DNA of 64,000 nucleotides, from the NCBI GenBank assembly GCA_001179505.1, contig CDMY01000878.1:177993-241992 (forward strand). Reading direction: 5' to 3'. Position numbers and translations under genes: made by a program. The stretch is from Vitrella brassicaformis. Its lineage: Eukaryota > Sar > Vitrellaceae. The notes beneath the pieces are model-generated. The model ran no database searches and was not told the origin of the DNA. It saw only the letters and a program-made list of their open reading frames with translations. Shown here in pieces: positions 42,670 through 55,162 of the stretch; position 1 is the stretch's first letter, and each line of letters starts with the position of its first letter.

Positions 42670-45600
42670 TCATCGCTTCCTGGGCGACTCGTTGCCCCTC
42701 ATCGTCACAAGGAAGAACACACTCGGGTCACGGTGCACTCGCTCAAGCGCCTCCTCCAAAGGCAGCCCGTCACCCATGTAGTTCTCAACTATCACACGCT
42801 GCCGCGGCGCCAATCGCAGAGGCGACTGCCCGCGATGCCGACCGCCCGTCTCCCTCTCCCTGCCAGCAGCAGCTGTTGCTGCCGGTGCGGGCGACTTGGC
42901 TCGTAGGGTGGGCGGGTCGCGTGGGATTGATGCGGGTCGTGTGCCGGTGGGGATGAAGATCGGGCGAGGGCGGCTGCCCGCACCCTTGCTGCGGGGGCGC
43001 GGACGGGATGTGGATCGTGATCGGGGCTTGATGGGTCGCTTGGGGGGGCGGGAGGGGTGCTGGGGATGGGTTGTGACCACGATGCGACGGCTGCCGGCCA
43101 GCTCGGCACAACTAGCGAAAAGACAGACACACACAGAGAGTGTGTTGGCGAGAAGGGACATGACACCAGCCTGTCGTTGGTGCATGTGTGGCTTCCTGAA
43201 GAAGCGAGACCATGGGTATCTTTCGGTTTCGGCGAGGAAGCGCTTCTCGATCATGGCCTCCTCGTCGCCACACACATCACGCTCAAACGGCAGAGACGAT
43301 CTCCACAATCCTGCCATCCACACACACACACACATCAGAGCCGTGCGGTCATCCCCAACACAGTGCAAGGCACCTGGTGGAGGGTGTCGGATCCTCGGGT
43401 GCACATCGGCGCCAATGGCCGCCGGGCTGGCGGCCCCCCTCACCCGCACCTGCACCCCCACATTCCTGCTCTCCTTCATCCTCCCGCTCTCCTCACGCAG
43501 TGACCGCATAGTCATGGGCCCTGACCCGCCATCAGGCAGTCGGGCTGACGGATACCGGGCTGACGCAATCTGCCGATCCGTATCGAGGGCCACGCCCCGC
43601 AAGGCCGAATAAGGCGATGGGGCCCTCCTTGCAACTGGCTGCTTGGGCTCGTGTGGGGGTGACAGCCGCGGCTCTCGTGTGTCCTTGCCCCTGTCCTTGG
43701 CGGCCTCTCTGCCGCGCGCCCTCTTGTCCTTGATTGCCAGGTGTGGCGTCGAGGGAGGTGGCAGAGTGGGCGATTCTATCGTTAGGGGGCGGTGGAAGTG
43801 GGCCCTGGGTGCAGCGATGAGGGGGCTGGGGGACGGCTGTGTTGACGGCAGACGGGGGCTGATGGTGCCGTCCAGACGGAGGTAGGGAGGCGAGAGGCCG
43901 GGGGGTGTCAGACGCCGCTCGGTGGTTGTCAGCCTGTGGGGCTCGCGGCCTTGCCCTGACACAACAAAAGGACAACCACTGGGTCATGTGTCCGCTGTGT
44001 GTGACGATCCCCCTCTTTCTCTCACATCGGTGGTATGCGGCCTCGTCAAGTCGCAGCGGCTCCCTGCCTTCACGCCGCATGGGCATGGCCAGCGCCTCAC
44101 CGCCACCGAGCGCATCCCCATCAGGCCTGAGCAACAGGAACGGGACGAACGAAGCACGAAGTCACGAAGTCACGAGCCAGCATCCTTGACCAGTACCTCA
44201 TTGGACGGTCCAGCTCGTGAAAGCGACGCGTTATGACAGGGGACTCCGCGGGGCGCGATCGCGGCTCCTCAACGTCAGATACATCAGCTGCAGTAGAAAC
44301 CAATGACACACATGAGAGAACGACATCCTTTCAGGTGTTCTGCGTGCATCGGGCGCCCCGAGTGCATCGGGGGCGTACGTTTGGCTTTTCTGGGTGGGGG
44401 GCTGGATGGCCCAGATGACGGGGGAACGGGAACGCGCCCATTGGCATGGGCATGTGTCGCATCACCACCCCTGCACTCCTTCTCTCGATCCCTTTGTGGG
44501 CTCTGGACTGCCGGGGGGCTGTAAGGGCTCTGCGCCATCGCACGCTGGCGACCCTCCTGAACCAAGCAGACGGACGACAGAGAGGTCGTTAATCGCCTCA
44601 AGAGGAATGAGAGGCCCTTTCGTTCGCACCTGAATCAGAATCTCGTGAAGACTCATGGATGGTTGTGGCTGCCTCGGCTCAGACTGGGGTGGCGACAGCA
44701 GCTCGTCCACCACACGATCATCCGCTGTAAGTCGGCCCGCCTGGGGCGTGAAGTAGATGCTCTGTGCGACGCTGTCTGCCGGGGGGGCGGGCTGGGCGAA
44801 TGGCGGAGGCGGAAGCACATGAAGGGCGGGCTGCGGCGGGGCGGCCGTAGGGGTCTCCGGGGAGACATCGGAAACCTGTCAGTGGACACAACTAGGAGTG
44901 AGCGGATGGACTTGGATGTTTTCCTCTCCTGCCTGACCTGTTTCTCCGCCGATGTGTCTTCATTGCTGGCCTCGCCATCATCCCTGGACTCATCCTCTCT
45001 GCCGCCTTCCACGCCAGGCGACAAGCCAGTCTCCCGACTGCCACTCTCCCAATGCTGGGGCGACCCCAGCGATGAGGACGATATGCTCGCCTCCTTGCCC
45101 GCCGCAGCAGTCGGCTGCTTGCCGTTGTTGCCGCCATTGGCCTGGAGCATGTAGACGGTGCAGATCTGTGGCGGGGTAGGGCCCATCTTGGTCAGCAGCG
45201 TCGGGTGGTGCGTCACACAGGCAGCCTTTTTCTTGCGCGAGGGTGTAAGGGAGAGGTCATCCTCGTCGATGTGGAAGTAGTCCGCTGCAGGGGGGAAGGG
45301 CGGGGGTGTCGAGGGCTGGAAGGCATAGTAGATCGAGTTGGTATACCCTCCACCCGGGGCGGGGGCGACCGGCGTCGAATCGCCAGGCTGCCGTCGAGAC
45401 GAGCTCGGTGGCAGCCCCAGCCTCTCCCGCACCGCTTGGAACGGTGTCTGCCACGGACCATGGCCGCTGTCCGGCGCTGGAGGGAAATCCATTGGCTCGA
45501 AGTACTCGCGCGGTGGGGGGTATGGGCGTCTCGGCAACAGGCCGGGTGACGACGCTCTTGCAGCCGGGAGCGGGGGTGGGATGACCTGAGGCCGATCAGA

Positions 45601-48600
45601 GCGCCGCGGGCTGGGGAGTGAGCTGTGTGAACTCTGGACATCGACATTGACCTCCGTGTCGTAGTGTGCCGGGGGCGATGGGGAGCGGACAGAAACAGAA
45701 GTGACGGTCTCGCCCGGCTGGCCGTATGCAAATGTCTCCACCTCGACTGACGTGGGGGGGCCTTCGTAGCCCTCATAACTCGCCCAATGGGGAGGGATGA
45801 CACCTGGCCCCATCGCCTCTTCCTCGTGCTCTCGCAAGCGGCGGTCAGCCGGCCGTGGTGGGTACGAGTATGGCGGCGAGTCGCTTGGGAAGGGCGGGAC
45901 GGCGTGGGATGCCTGTCGGGCCGTCGGCTGGCGCGACGAGCTGCGGCTGCTGCTGTTGGCAATCAGGCGGTTGAGGTCCGCCTTGAGCTCTGCAAGACGC
46001 TCGGAGAAGGACGCGCTGCGGTGATGGGGATGGGGGCGCGAAAGAGCCTGGCCCCCACCCCCTCTGGCTGCGATCTCGCTCATCTGCCGGCCCAGCTCCT
46101 CCCGCAGCTCCCTGATCGACCGGCGCATGGCCATCGGCTCTGTGTGGCCCCTGCGGAATGCAAAGTCCTCCTCCAGCGGCAGCTCGTCACGCGGATGCCG
46201 CATCATGGGCTTAGGCACATGGCCGATGTCCACGCCGCCCCGTCCCCTCTCCTCCTCTGCCCCTTCCTCCTGAGGAGGCGGGTACTCAAGATCCGGGGCC
46301 CTCTCGTCGTCAGAGATCCTCCGCACCTCCACGCCACGCATTCTGTCGACATCGCGATCTGAAGCAGGAGGAAGAGAAGGCCGCTCTCTTGTCGGTGAAG
46401 GGGTCGTGAGGTCCTGCAACGATGGAAAGCGGTCGGGCGGAGGCGCCTTGGGAGCTGTCTTCTTGGGAGGGGCGGTGGCCTTGGTCTTGGCGACGGGCGG
46501 TGGTGGCTGGGCGGTCTTGGTTGGAGCCGTCTTGGCCAATGGCGGTGCTGGTGCTGGTGCAGCTTTGGGCGCCTCTTTCACCTTTAGTACTGGTGAGGGC
46601 TTCTTGGCCTCCTTCGGCTGACGAGTGGCCGTGGGGGTCGAGTCTCGGATGGGCGACGGCTGCTCGAGCGGCGCCATGTCAGCCTCATCGGCGCCTCCCT
46701 TTCTGGCCACCCTGTCCCTTTTGCCGCCTCCAGTCCCATCCGCCGATACGGCACGTCGTAGCGACGCCGCTGCTGATGCCGTCATGGCCGCCTTCCTCCC
46801 GCCCATGGTCGTCTGCCGCGAGAAGGCGTCACGATAAGACGCGTAGCCCAACACACGTGAGGGTGAGGGGCCGGGGACCTTCTTCCCTCCTCCTCCTCCT
46901 CCCGTCGTGTCCTTCGCCATGGGGTGCGCGGACGGTGCTCGGTTCTTGGGCGAGTCGGTGGTCTTCTTCTTGAGCATAGGATCTGGCGCGGCCTTGGTGT
47001 CCGAGACGATTGACTGCTCGTCGGTCGCCTGACGGTCGGCGAATGAGGGTGGCGGCAGCTTGAGGGATGCCTTGGCGTCGGGTGGTGGTGCGCTGGATGG
47101 TTGGAACTGCGATTCGGGGTCCATGCCGCGGCAGGGAGAGATGCCTGCAGAAAGAGACAAAGGAGGGAGGCAACAGGTGCACATCACATCACACATGTCA
47201 GTGTGTGTAGCCATCCGATGCTCACCGAATGTGGGTGGCGCCTTGTCTGTGTCTTTGCCCGTGTCGGGGGTCAGGCCCTCCGCCCTCGGAGCGTAGTGCT
47301 CGCCCGCCTTGGTGTGGCCCTTCTGCCACGCCAGCCCGCCCTTTCCGACCCTCTCCGCCTCTCCACCCATGGGGGTTGTCTCTGCACCCATGGGCGTGGT
47401 CGCCGTCAGCAGCGTCTGCGCGCCCATGGTCTCCTCTTCTTCACCCTCGTATCTCTCACTCTCTCCTCCGTCCGCCTCCTGCTGCTGCTCCTGCTGCTGC
47501 TGCTGCTGCTGCGTGCGTGGAGCTTTCTCTGGCAGCACGGATGGCACCGTTGGGGCGATGGTGGTGGTCTTGGGCTCCGCACGCTCAATGGGGCGTGTGT
47601 GTGCGTCAAGTGGGCCGCCTGGGAAGTCGACCGATGTGGGCAGGGTGGTCTGGGGAGGGGAGGGCGGCAGCAGCAGCTGCTCTGTCGTCCCCTCCAGCCT
47701 GTGTCGGGCGGCCGCCAGGTCGTGAAGCTTCTCCAGGTCAGCCCCGCTGATGAGCGTCAGCTGCTGATCTCTATCTCTCGTCGCAAACACGTGTCTCGTG
47801 CCGGCCTTCTCCCTCTTGATGCGCTTGAGGGTCTCCCCTCTGGCGGCGGGATATCTGAGCTCACTGAGGCTGAGCCGGTCCAGCACGGGCGTGGGCAGCT
47901 CCATCAGCTGGGGAAAGGTCAGCGTCAGGGCCGAGAGGTCGACCAGGAGGCTGTCTGCGACCGGTGCAGCTGCTGTTGCTGCTGCCGTTGCTGGTGTGGT
48001 GGGTGGGGTGTGTGGCGGCAGATACGAGAGGGGGGTGCGCTTGATGAGGGTGATTGCTGGCATGGGGGTGGCGGGGAGCGGTGGCCGCCGCCAGGACGGC
48101 TGGTGGGTCAGCAGGGGGGAGGTGTCAATCCTGATAAATCCACAGACCGACAGGACGGATGCATTTGGGGGCGCGAGTGAATGTGGTGCACTGCAGTGGA
48201 CTGTTTGTCATTCACCTGAGCAGTTCCACTCTGTGTTTCTCCAATGCGAGCAGCTGCTGCCGCTGGTCGTCCAAGATCTCATACAACGCCTGATGGATGG
48301 ACACAAAGCAGCACACACACACACACACACGTCCTCATTCCCATGTGCATAGAAGCCACAACTCTCACCCACCCGCATGAAGGCCCTCTCGCTAGGGAAT
48401 ATGGGCATGAAGGCCACCGCACACGCCGCCCCCGTCACCGTCCCCGCCGGCAGCTGCACCTCCTTCTCCACACCGGCATACAGCTCATAGTGCCATCGCC
48501 AGTAGGGAAACAGCCCCGCCAGCACGTCTCCCGTGCGGACCACCCTATCGCCCTTGGCCGCTTGCGGGGGCACGTTGAGCGTGGGTGAGGGGAGGGGGTA

Positions 48601-50076
48601 GGGGAGGTGGTGTGGCGGTGCGGGGTTGGGCGTGATGGCCTGGGCGTATCTGCGGCGATAGCCCTCGGGCAGACGGGAGAGAAGATGCGTCCGGAGGTGA
48701 CGCTTGACGGCGAGCAGCTCGCTGATAGATAGACAGGAGGCCAGGAACATACAGCCGATGTCTCCTGCATGTATCTCTGTGAGGGTTTGGTGAGGATGGT
48801 GGTACCCACCTGATTGTGACGGCGAATGGGTTGAGTTGCAGGCCGAAATGCGGCGCGATGGGGAGGTCCAATGAAGGCACACGAGACCCGTGACTGCCTG
48901 TCAGACTTGCGTCGTCCCAGGGAAAGTCGGCTGATAACATTCACACACACAGAGAGAGAGAGGGGGTGAATGCGGACGCATTTCTCCCATTGGGTCACTG
49001 CCTCACTCACTGCGCCACTCACTGACCGGCCTGGCAGCATATCCACCTGAGTAGTGTCCACGGGCGTATGGCCTTGTCCTGCCGCAGATTCGGCACACAC
49101 GGCAGATGAACCGCACGACCCAACTCACTACACAACACAACACAACACACACACAGCGGACAGACGCACCCCTGAATGCCTGCCTGCACTCGTTGCATCC
49201 CTTGGCTGGCTCTCACCGACCGTTGCTGCCTCATGAGCTCCTCCTCCACAGTGGGGGGCTCACAGTCATGCGATCGGAAGACACTGAAGCCGCTATGTGC
49301 CGCCTCGTAGAGCTCCCGCTTGAGTGCCAGCCGATGACAGGCACTGGCCAAGCGCTCAAGGCGCCGCTGCTGGAGCGCGGCGAAGGGCACAATGAGGGAG
49401 CCCAGGGCAGACGCATCCTGGGGGGGACACACAGAAGGGGATGGGTGGGGGGATGGGATGGGTGCGTCAGTCGGTTGGGTGGTCCATTCCATAGGTCTCA
49501 TCTCATGTCATCTCACCCTGACGTCTTCTCTCTCTTCGTTGGTGACGGTGAAGCCATCCAGCTCCTTCAGGCTCGGAAACAATGTCAGTATACGCAACTG
49601 AGTCAACGCACAAGAACAACGAGAGAGGGCCCCGCATCCATCCATCCATCCGGAATGCACCGCAATGCAATGCGCCTGCCCACCTGACTCACCTTATAGT
49701 CCGGGAAATTAGCGATAGGGTTGCCGATGAGGCTGATGTACTCGAGCTTCAGCCGGTTGGGGATGCAGTCGAGCTGCCGGGCGTCGGTGATAAGGTTGTG
49801 CGATAAAGCCAGCTTCTTGAGGCTCCTGAACTGGGAGAGCCCCTGCAGGCTGGATATCTGGTTCTGGCTGAGCTGCAGCCGGGTGCAGTTGGTGAAGGAC
49901 AGGGGGACGGGGTCGATGACGGAGATGTCGCACCCGTTGAGGGCTATCTTCTCAGGCGTGCACGCCGCACAACGCTCAAGCGCCTCACTCAACTGATTGA
50001 TCAATGGCAAGGAGAGCAGAGCAGAGCAGATGAGACGAAGAGAGGAGGACAATGGGATGGGTGCATCGGCATTCAT
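42670..50076 (-). CDS. 2,103-residue SDS22-like LRR protein with long disordered region
   Basis: Fifteen exons (50076-49693, 49597-49517, 49417-49217, 49123-49027, 48930-48810, 48721-48373, 48289-48216, 48130-47226, 47144-44938, 44875-44630, 44556-44325, 44287-44197, 44126-44026, 43955-43374, 43310-42670), all in phase. Residues ~30-155 are LRRs: LSFTNCTRLQLSQNQISSL, FRSLKKLALSHNLITD, KLEYISLIGNPIANF, closed by LFPSLKELDGFTVTNEE, an LRRcap seen in SDS22, centrosomal and axonemal LRR proteins. Residues ~155-420 are helical with a conserved-looking block (YAGVEKEVQLPAG). The remaining ~1,680 residues are Pro/Ser/Arg/Glu-rich and disordered, with Gln runs and one coiled helix (SIRELREELGRQMSEI). 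A cytoskeletal or ciliary scaffold is plausible. Intron 47225-47145 is 81 nt, so its retention keeps the frame. Confidence 0.72.
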
Positions 50077-50641
50077 TCATTGAGGCGCTGCGGGTCTCTC
50101 TCTGTGCCTTCTCACCTTCATGGGGGATGAATGCGGCTTCCCTGTATCAGCAGCCGTCTACGTCACACCATTTGTCCCGAATCGTTTTCTTTCCGCTTCA
50201 GCTACGGCGAGGCGCTCGGCTCCTCGATGATGGCACAAAATGCCTTCGCTTCCCTGGGGGCCTTTCTGAAGAAGCCCCTTTTTGGCTCAAAGCGCGCAAG
50301 GAGTGATCGCCTGGAAGACGAAAAGGAGTTTGCCATGGAGTCGCCCTCTCTCCCCACCGTCACGACGAAATCGCAGCGATGACGCCATGATGAAGGCTGT
50401 GAGATGGGCTGCCATCGATATCTCTTGTCGTGCGCCCTCGTCCTGCATCTCCATGCGGACGCGGCTTTCATCCATCGAAGCAGCGCATCTGGGTGGCCTC
50501 ACGGGATGCTTATCAGGTGCGCGAGCAACAGCATACACACACACGAAAGTATCTATCAATGCACTCACAGACATCCCTCTCTCTGAGCATGCGCCTCGCC
50601 TTTGCAGATCAACGAGAGCGAAGGCGAGGAGCGGCGTCAGA
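50077..50641. promoter_or_regulatory. 565-bp divergent upstream region
   Basis: Between the giant LRR gene and the plus-strand gene at 50642. An open frame runs from 50282 into that gene without a stop, so part may be 5' coding sequence or UTR. Confidence 0.35.
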
Positions 50642-51982
50642 ATGGCAGCCCCCTCTGCAAATGAAGCGGCGCAGCTCATCCGCGCCAAGGACACCCGGCA
50701 GGCTGCATCCACCTTTCAACAGATGACCGACCATGTCGGTATCAGCCCGGAAGGCATCGCGCTCTTCCACGCCAACGATTACATCAACGCCATGGCCGCA
50801 TTCAGAACACAATCCGGTCCGAGGAGCATTGAGAATGCTGTGTGGGAGGCGGCGTGTGTCTATGGGAGGGAGGGGCGGGTCAAGGCTCGTGGCAGGGCGG
50901 GTGTCGGCGCACTCGGCGAGAGCTTGGTGGATGGGAGCGGCGGAAGGAGTGAGGAGGCGCTGGCGATGGTGCATGAGCTGTTCAGGGGTCGGCAGTCCTC
51001 TCTGAAGAACCTCGGACACACTTACCGCTTCGTGAGGCAGGCCAGCCACACGCAGGGGAAGGAAGTGTGATGGTGGTGTCGATTGCTCCCTCTGTGTGTA
51101 TTGTCCACACAGGCTGAAGGGCTTCCACCAGCCGACGACGAGCTCGCCGATCTGCAGCAGATGATTCACTTTTATCTCGGTCTCTATTACGAGTGCATCG
51201 GTGATGGACGGAGCAGCGATGACCACTTGAGGGCCGCGCTGCGCCTGCGGGCATCAGCTGATCCGGCTGAGAATCTCTCAGGTCTACACAGTGAGCCGCG
51301 CTGCATGCGTCGACACCCCCCACAGATGGTCTGTCTCCCTTGTATGTTTCTGGCAGGTGTGTATGCGTTCTTGACGGAGCTGCATTGCCTGGTCCGGCAC
51401 AACAGCCTCCCAGACGGTACGGGTGCATCCAGCCAGCCCATGGGCGGGCATCTTTCTATCCATCTATCTTGGGGTGTGGTTTTCGTGCGTGTCCACGCAG
51501 AGTCTGGCCTCTCCCGCCCGGCAACCTGTCGTCAGTGCAAGCGGTCGTTTGTGCCGGAGCACAACCACTCCCTGGCATGCTGCTACCACGCAGGCGTCTT
51601 CTCCGGCAGGTGAGAAGGGACGGAGGGCAGGTCTAGAGGGAGGGAGGGAGGGAGGGAGGGGCATGTGAGACGGGTATGTGGATGGGGGCGTAGAGGCTTG
51701 TTGCTGCCGTGGTGTGTGCAGGTTGAATCGCGTCAACGATGTCGACACCAGTGATTTGGAGTTCTTCTGGTCGTGCTGCGGCGAGTATGACCGAGAGCAT
51801 CCTGGGTGAGACACAAAAGCCATCCGATGCTCGTGGAGATGTGAAACAGTGTGTGTGGTGCCGTCAGGTGTGTGGTGACGCGCCACATGAGCTTTGACGA
51901 GGCCGATGACGCGACGACCTGGCGGAGTCCCATGACGGGCCTCACCTGCACTGAGGATGACTACTACGTGCCCGCCAGATGA
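50642..51982 (+). CDS. TPR-like protein with C-terminal Cys/His zinc-type domain
   Basis: Exons 50642-51031, 51113-51281, 51357-51416, 51501-51609, 51722-51805, 51868-51982 join in phase to 308 aa. The N-terminal ~200 residues are helical and TPR-like (LGLYYECIGDGRSSDDHLRA). The C-terminal ~90 residues contain regularly spaced metal ligands: CRQCKRSF, ACCYHAG, FWSCCGE, PGCVVTRH. The order CxxC...C.YHxG...W.CCG...GC...H is the pattern of a zinc-binding module I have seen only as uncharacterised protist proteins and, loosely, in CHORD domains. Start at 50642 gives a natural N-terminus; an open frame extends upstream to 50282. Function unknown; zinc binding is inferred. Confidence 0.65.
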
Positions 51983-52478
51983 CATATAGTAGAGATGGAT
52001 GGCGCCTATGTGTGTAGGTGATGGGTAAGAGTACGGTGCTCCCTGGCGTGTGTGCGTGTGTATCAGACACTGTGTCTGATTCCACTGGCTTGACTGACTC
52101 AACCTACTGGACATACATGTGTTTGCTCTTGATGAATGCCATGGTTTGATTTCTGTCTGATATCGATGGCATAATGACGCCGACCATGAACTTTATAAAC
52201 AATGCGACACAGCCACAGGGATGAGTTGTGGGTGCCTTGATTGACATTACCTGGCCGTCCATGAGCAAGCCAAACACTCAGTCCACAGTGTATGGCTCGT
52301 TGATGGAGGTCCTGGCCAGAAAGGCGCAGAAGCACTCACAACCTCATTCATCCACACACACTGCGATTCGCACATCATGACACCAAAAACCGGGCATGCA
52401 ATTCGCTCATCGATAAAGATCTCATCGGTCCAAAACAAAGCCCCTTGGCATGACGCCCTTGCCGCCGCCCATCGTCCG
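51983..52478. other. No gene seen; convergent 3' region
   Basis: 495 bp between two stops. No coding-like frame with splice support. Confidence 0.5.
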
Positions 52479-54237
52479 TCACGTGTACGCGGCTCTGACC
52501 TTCGCCACACCGCCTCGAGGGAACTCTGACGGCGCACACACACGAGAAAGAAGGTGTGTTGGCGGCTCGTCTGTGTGTTGTGTTGCAACGTTGACTCACT
52601 GAGTTCTCGGAGTGACTTGGCGTATTCGCTCTCGCCAAGGTTGACACCGCCATACTCCATCCGGAACGGACGGCTGGCGACAAGACAAAATAGCGCACCA
52701 CACACACGGATGCAGTCATCAATCGTGTGCGTCTACTTGTCGGTCATGTGTTGATAGATGTAGCTCTTGAGGTCCCACGCCTGCAGGCGAGCACACCACA
52801 CCACACACACCACAGATATTTCCGTTGACCAATCCACCCATCGATGGATCCCACAGGGGCAGCCATGTCGTGACACGCACCGTTTTGTCGAGTGTCATGG
52901 TCGTGGAGACCTCGTTGCCGGCCGGCATGGTGATGGCCAACGTCACATCCTCAGTCTGACGCTCGGACTCCTGAACCAACAGAGATGGATGGATAGATGA
53001 CATGTCGCATCAGACGGCAGCCTTGCTCGTCATGGCCGCCCACCTTCTGGTCAAAGAAGAACTGACACGCGGCCTGCACACACACAACACACAACGCACC
53101 CAGCGGCTCTGTGTGTGTGTGGGTGTGGGTGTTGCTGTTGTTGTTTCGGTGTGTGGCTGACCGCAGTGTCCCAGTCCTTCTCTGTGAGGAAGAAGACGGC
53201 CTGTCCTCTGTTGGACCCCGTGATCTGCATCACCTCACTGATCTTCTTCTCGTTCTCTGCGGCCACCACACATACACACACACACCGTTTCACCTGCGCT
53301 TCATGTGGCCGGCTATCTGCTGTCTGGTAAGTCACTGCGTACCGGCTTCCTTCCTGTTCTCTTCAGCCTGCTGACGGCTCTCCTGACACACGTGATTGAT
53401 GTATCGAGCACATTGAACACGCGGCGGCGCATCGGTGTGTGTGGCTGCCTGTGTGTGGTGGGGGTACGTACCTCTTGGCGTTTCCTGCTGGCTGGCGATG
53501 CGTCAGGAGCGCTCTGCTCCCTGCACGCGTGGCATCGAGCGAGCACCAGAGAAGAAGAGAACGGATTGATGTGATGCCACTGTGAGTCCGCATGTGTGAG
53601 TGGAGTGGACGTATGTACCATTCCAATGCTGCTTCCTTCGACAGCCTGCAGTGCACACCACACAACGCAACGCAACGCAACGCAACGCAACGCAACGCAA
53701 CGCAACGCAACGCAACGCGAGATGGATGAAAGAATGGATGCGTGTAGCGCTGATATCAGCGATAATTGCTTTGTTTATGGCTTACTCACTTTCTTTCCTC
53801 TCTGAGGCCCTCCTCCTTCCGGATCTCCTCCCTGACCTCATCCAACCTCTGAATCAATCAATTAACCACACGCATCGCATGCCATACACATGGCTGCACG
53901 CAGAGCCTGCCGGCCTTCGTCTCGTCTCGCTGACCGACCTACCTTGAGTGCCTTCTTCTCATCGTCGAATGAGAGGTGCAGCCTGTCTGCTGGGCTGCTG
54001 TGGAGGGCGGTGGAGAGGCGGGAGAGCCGGGCGGGCGGGTGAGACGACTGCAGAATCCGCAGAGAGCAGAAATGCATCGCCTCGTAGTGGCGGTTGCCTG
54101 CACACAGACACACAGGAGAGCCAGATGCACGTATTGGATGGTATGGCCCTTGCTCACATCTCCCGTCGTTGCTTTGACTTGACTGACCTGTCCATTCCGG
54201 CACGTGGGTTGGGAAGACGTATTCTCTCGCTTGACCA

Positions 54238-54268
<31 letters not shown>

Positions 54269-54401
54269 CACAGAAAGCCAGCCGAACACAAACAGCGCCA
54301 TCAAGCGTCCGTCAGTCTGTCAACCAGCGTCATCGCTTACCGATTTCGGTATCGCCGTATGAGCCACTCAAGAGTGACCAGCCTGGCGCGTGCGCAGCCA
54401 T
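52479..54401 (-). CDS. UBA-like plus ubiquitin-like (UBX-type) domain protein
   Basis: Thirteen exons (54401-54341, 54229-54188, 54097-53943, 53848-53790, 53645-53619, 53520-53472, 53382-53343, 53256-53162, 53073-53044, 52970-52881, 52780-52737, 52673-52600, 52525-52479) join in phase to 270 aa. Residues ~86-145 form a charged coiled coil. A UBA-like unit follows: VMQITGSNRGQAVFFL then WDTAAACQFFFDQ, matching xITGxxxxxAxxFL...W.lxxAVxxFF of UBX/p97-adaptor proteins. Then a beta-grasp segment: VTLAITMPAGNEV, DLKSYIYQHM, RPFRMEYGGVNL. Such proteins usually link ubiquitin substrates to the AAA ATPase p97/Cdc48. The FPR loop of a true UBX is not clear. Exon 5 is only 27 nt. Confidence 0.72.
53663..53719. 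repeat. (CGCAA)n pentanucleotide array in intron
   Basis: About eleven CGCAA/AACGC units within the intron between exons 4 and 5 of the UBA-like gene, ending 18 nt upstream (in the + direction, downstream) of the exon 5 boundary region at 53645. Confidence 0.9.
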
Positions 54402-54604
54402 CAGATCTTCGCTGTTTCTAAGTGCCAATCGACATTACAGCATCCTCAGATCTGGAGATAATCTCCTCGCGCCTTCTTTGCCACTTTCTCGAATGCCGAT
54501 CAAAGCAAGGGTTTGCATTTGAGCTCGCATTTTTTCAGGAGGTTCGAAGGACTTTTCCCTCCCGACGCCCCCGATCCTCTGCGCTTTGGCCAGGCCCATT
54601 GGAG
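54402..54604. promoter_or_regulatory. Putative bidirectional promoter with two AGATCT sites
   Basis: 203 bp between divergent starts. AGATCT at 54403-54408 (immediately upstream of the minus-strand ATG) and 54448-54453. Confidence 0.4.
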
Positions 54605-55162
54605 ATGCATCGTCGTGTGCGGATGTCCGGAACAGCGCGGCTGTATCACATCGTGAACCCCAACCACCCACAGCTGCGGCTGTGGGAGGGCCTCTCCAAG
54701 CAGCCGCAGGTGTACAAGCTCACCCACAGCAGCTCCCCTCCCTCCCAGCCCCTCCCCTCCTTCCCATCTACTGTCGCTGCACCGGCCGCTCAGCGGCCTC
54801 CCACGGTCGGCTCAGTCGGCCCGTTGGTGCTGCCGCACGCCGCCAGGAAGGACGAGCGGTTCATCCTGACGCCCGCCGTTGCCGATGCGCTCAATCATGA
54901 GAGGGGGCGTGAGAGCCGGCCGGCTGCCGGTCCACCAGAAGGGGACGTCTCACCACCATGTGCTGCTGACGATGGCGGCGTGAGGGAGAAGGAGAGGGAT
55001 GAAGAGAGGGATGGGGACGTGGGCGGCGTGGGTGAGGCGGTCAGTGGTGACGGAGATGGTGGCTATGAGTGTCGGTGGCAGCCCCAGCGTGCCTACAGGA
55101 GCCGCAAGTACAACAGGGCATCCTACAAGAGCCGGAGGAGATGGGCCGCCATGAGGAGATAA
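54605..55162 (+). CDS. Small basic protein of unknown function
   Basis: Single exon, 185 aa from the ATG at 54605 (the open frame extends to an ATG at 54422). N-terminus MHRRVRMSGTARLYHIV could be a mitochondrial presequence. The middle is low-complexity, Pro/Ala then acidic Glu/Gly. The last ~30 residues are very basic (QRAYRSRKYNRASYKSRRRW). A mitoribosomal protein such as bL34m is one guess from the basic C-terminus, but key L34 residues are absent, so this remains unassigned. Confidence 0.5.
   Translation: MHRRVRMSGTARLYHIVNPNHPQLRLWEGLSKQPQVYKLTHSSSPPSQPLPSFPSTVAAPAAQRPPTVGSVGPLVLPHAARKDERFILTPAVADALNHERGRESRPAAGPPEGDVSPPCAADDGGVREKERDEERDGDVGGVGEAVSGDGDGGYECRWQPQRAYRSRKYNRASYKSRRRWAAMRR

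Noticed and set aside
43080-43200. A further intron in the last exon of the giant LRR gene (GTGTCATG...GCTAG)
   Set aside because: The candidate is 55 nt and breaks the frame; reading through keeps it open.
54605-55162. Assignment as mitochondrial ribosomal protein bL34m
   Set aside because: Only the basic C-terminus resembles L34; the conserved core motif is not present.
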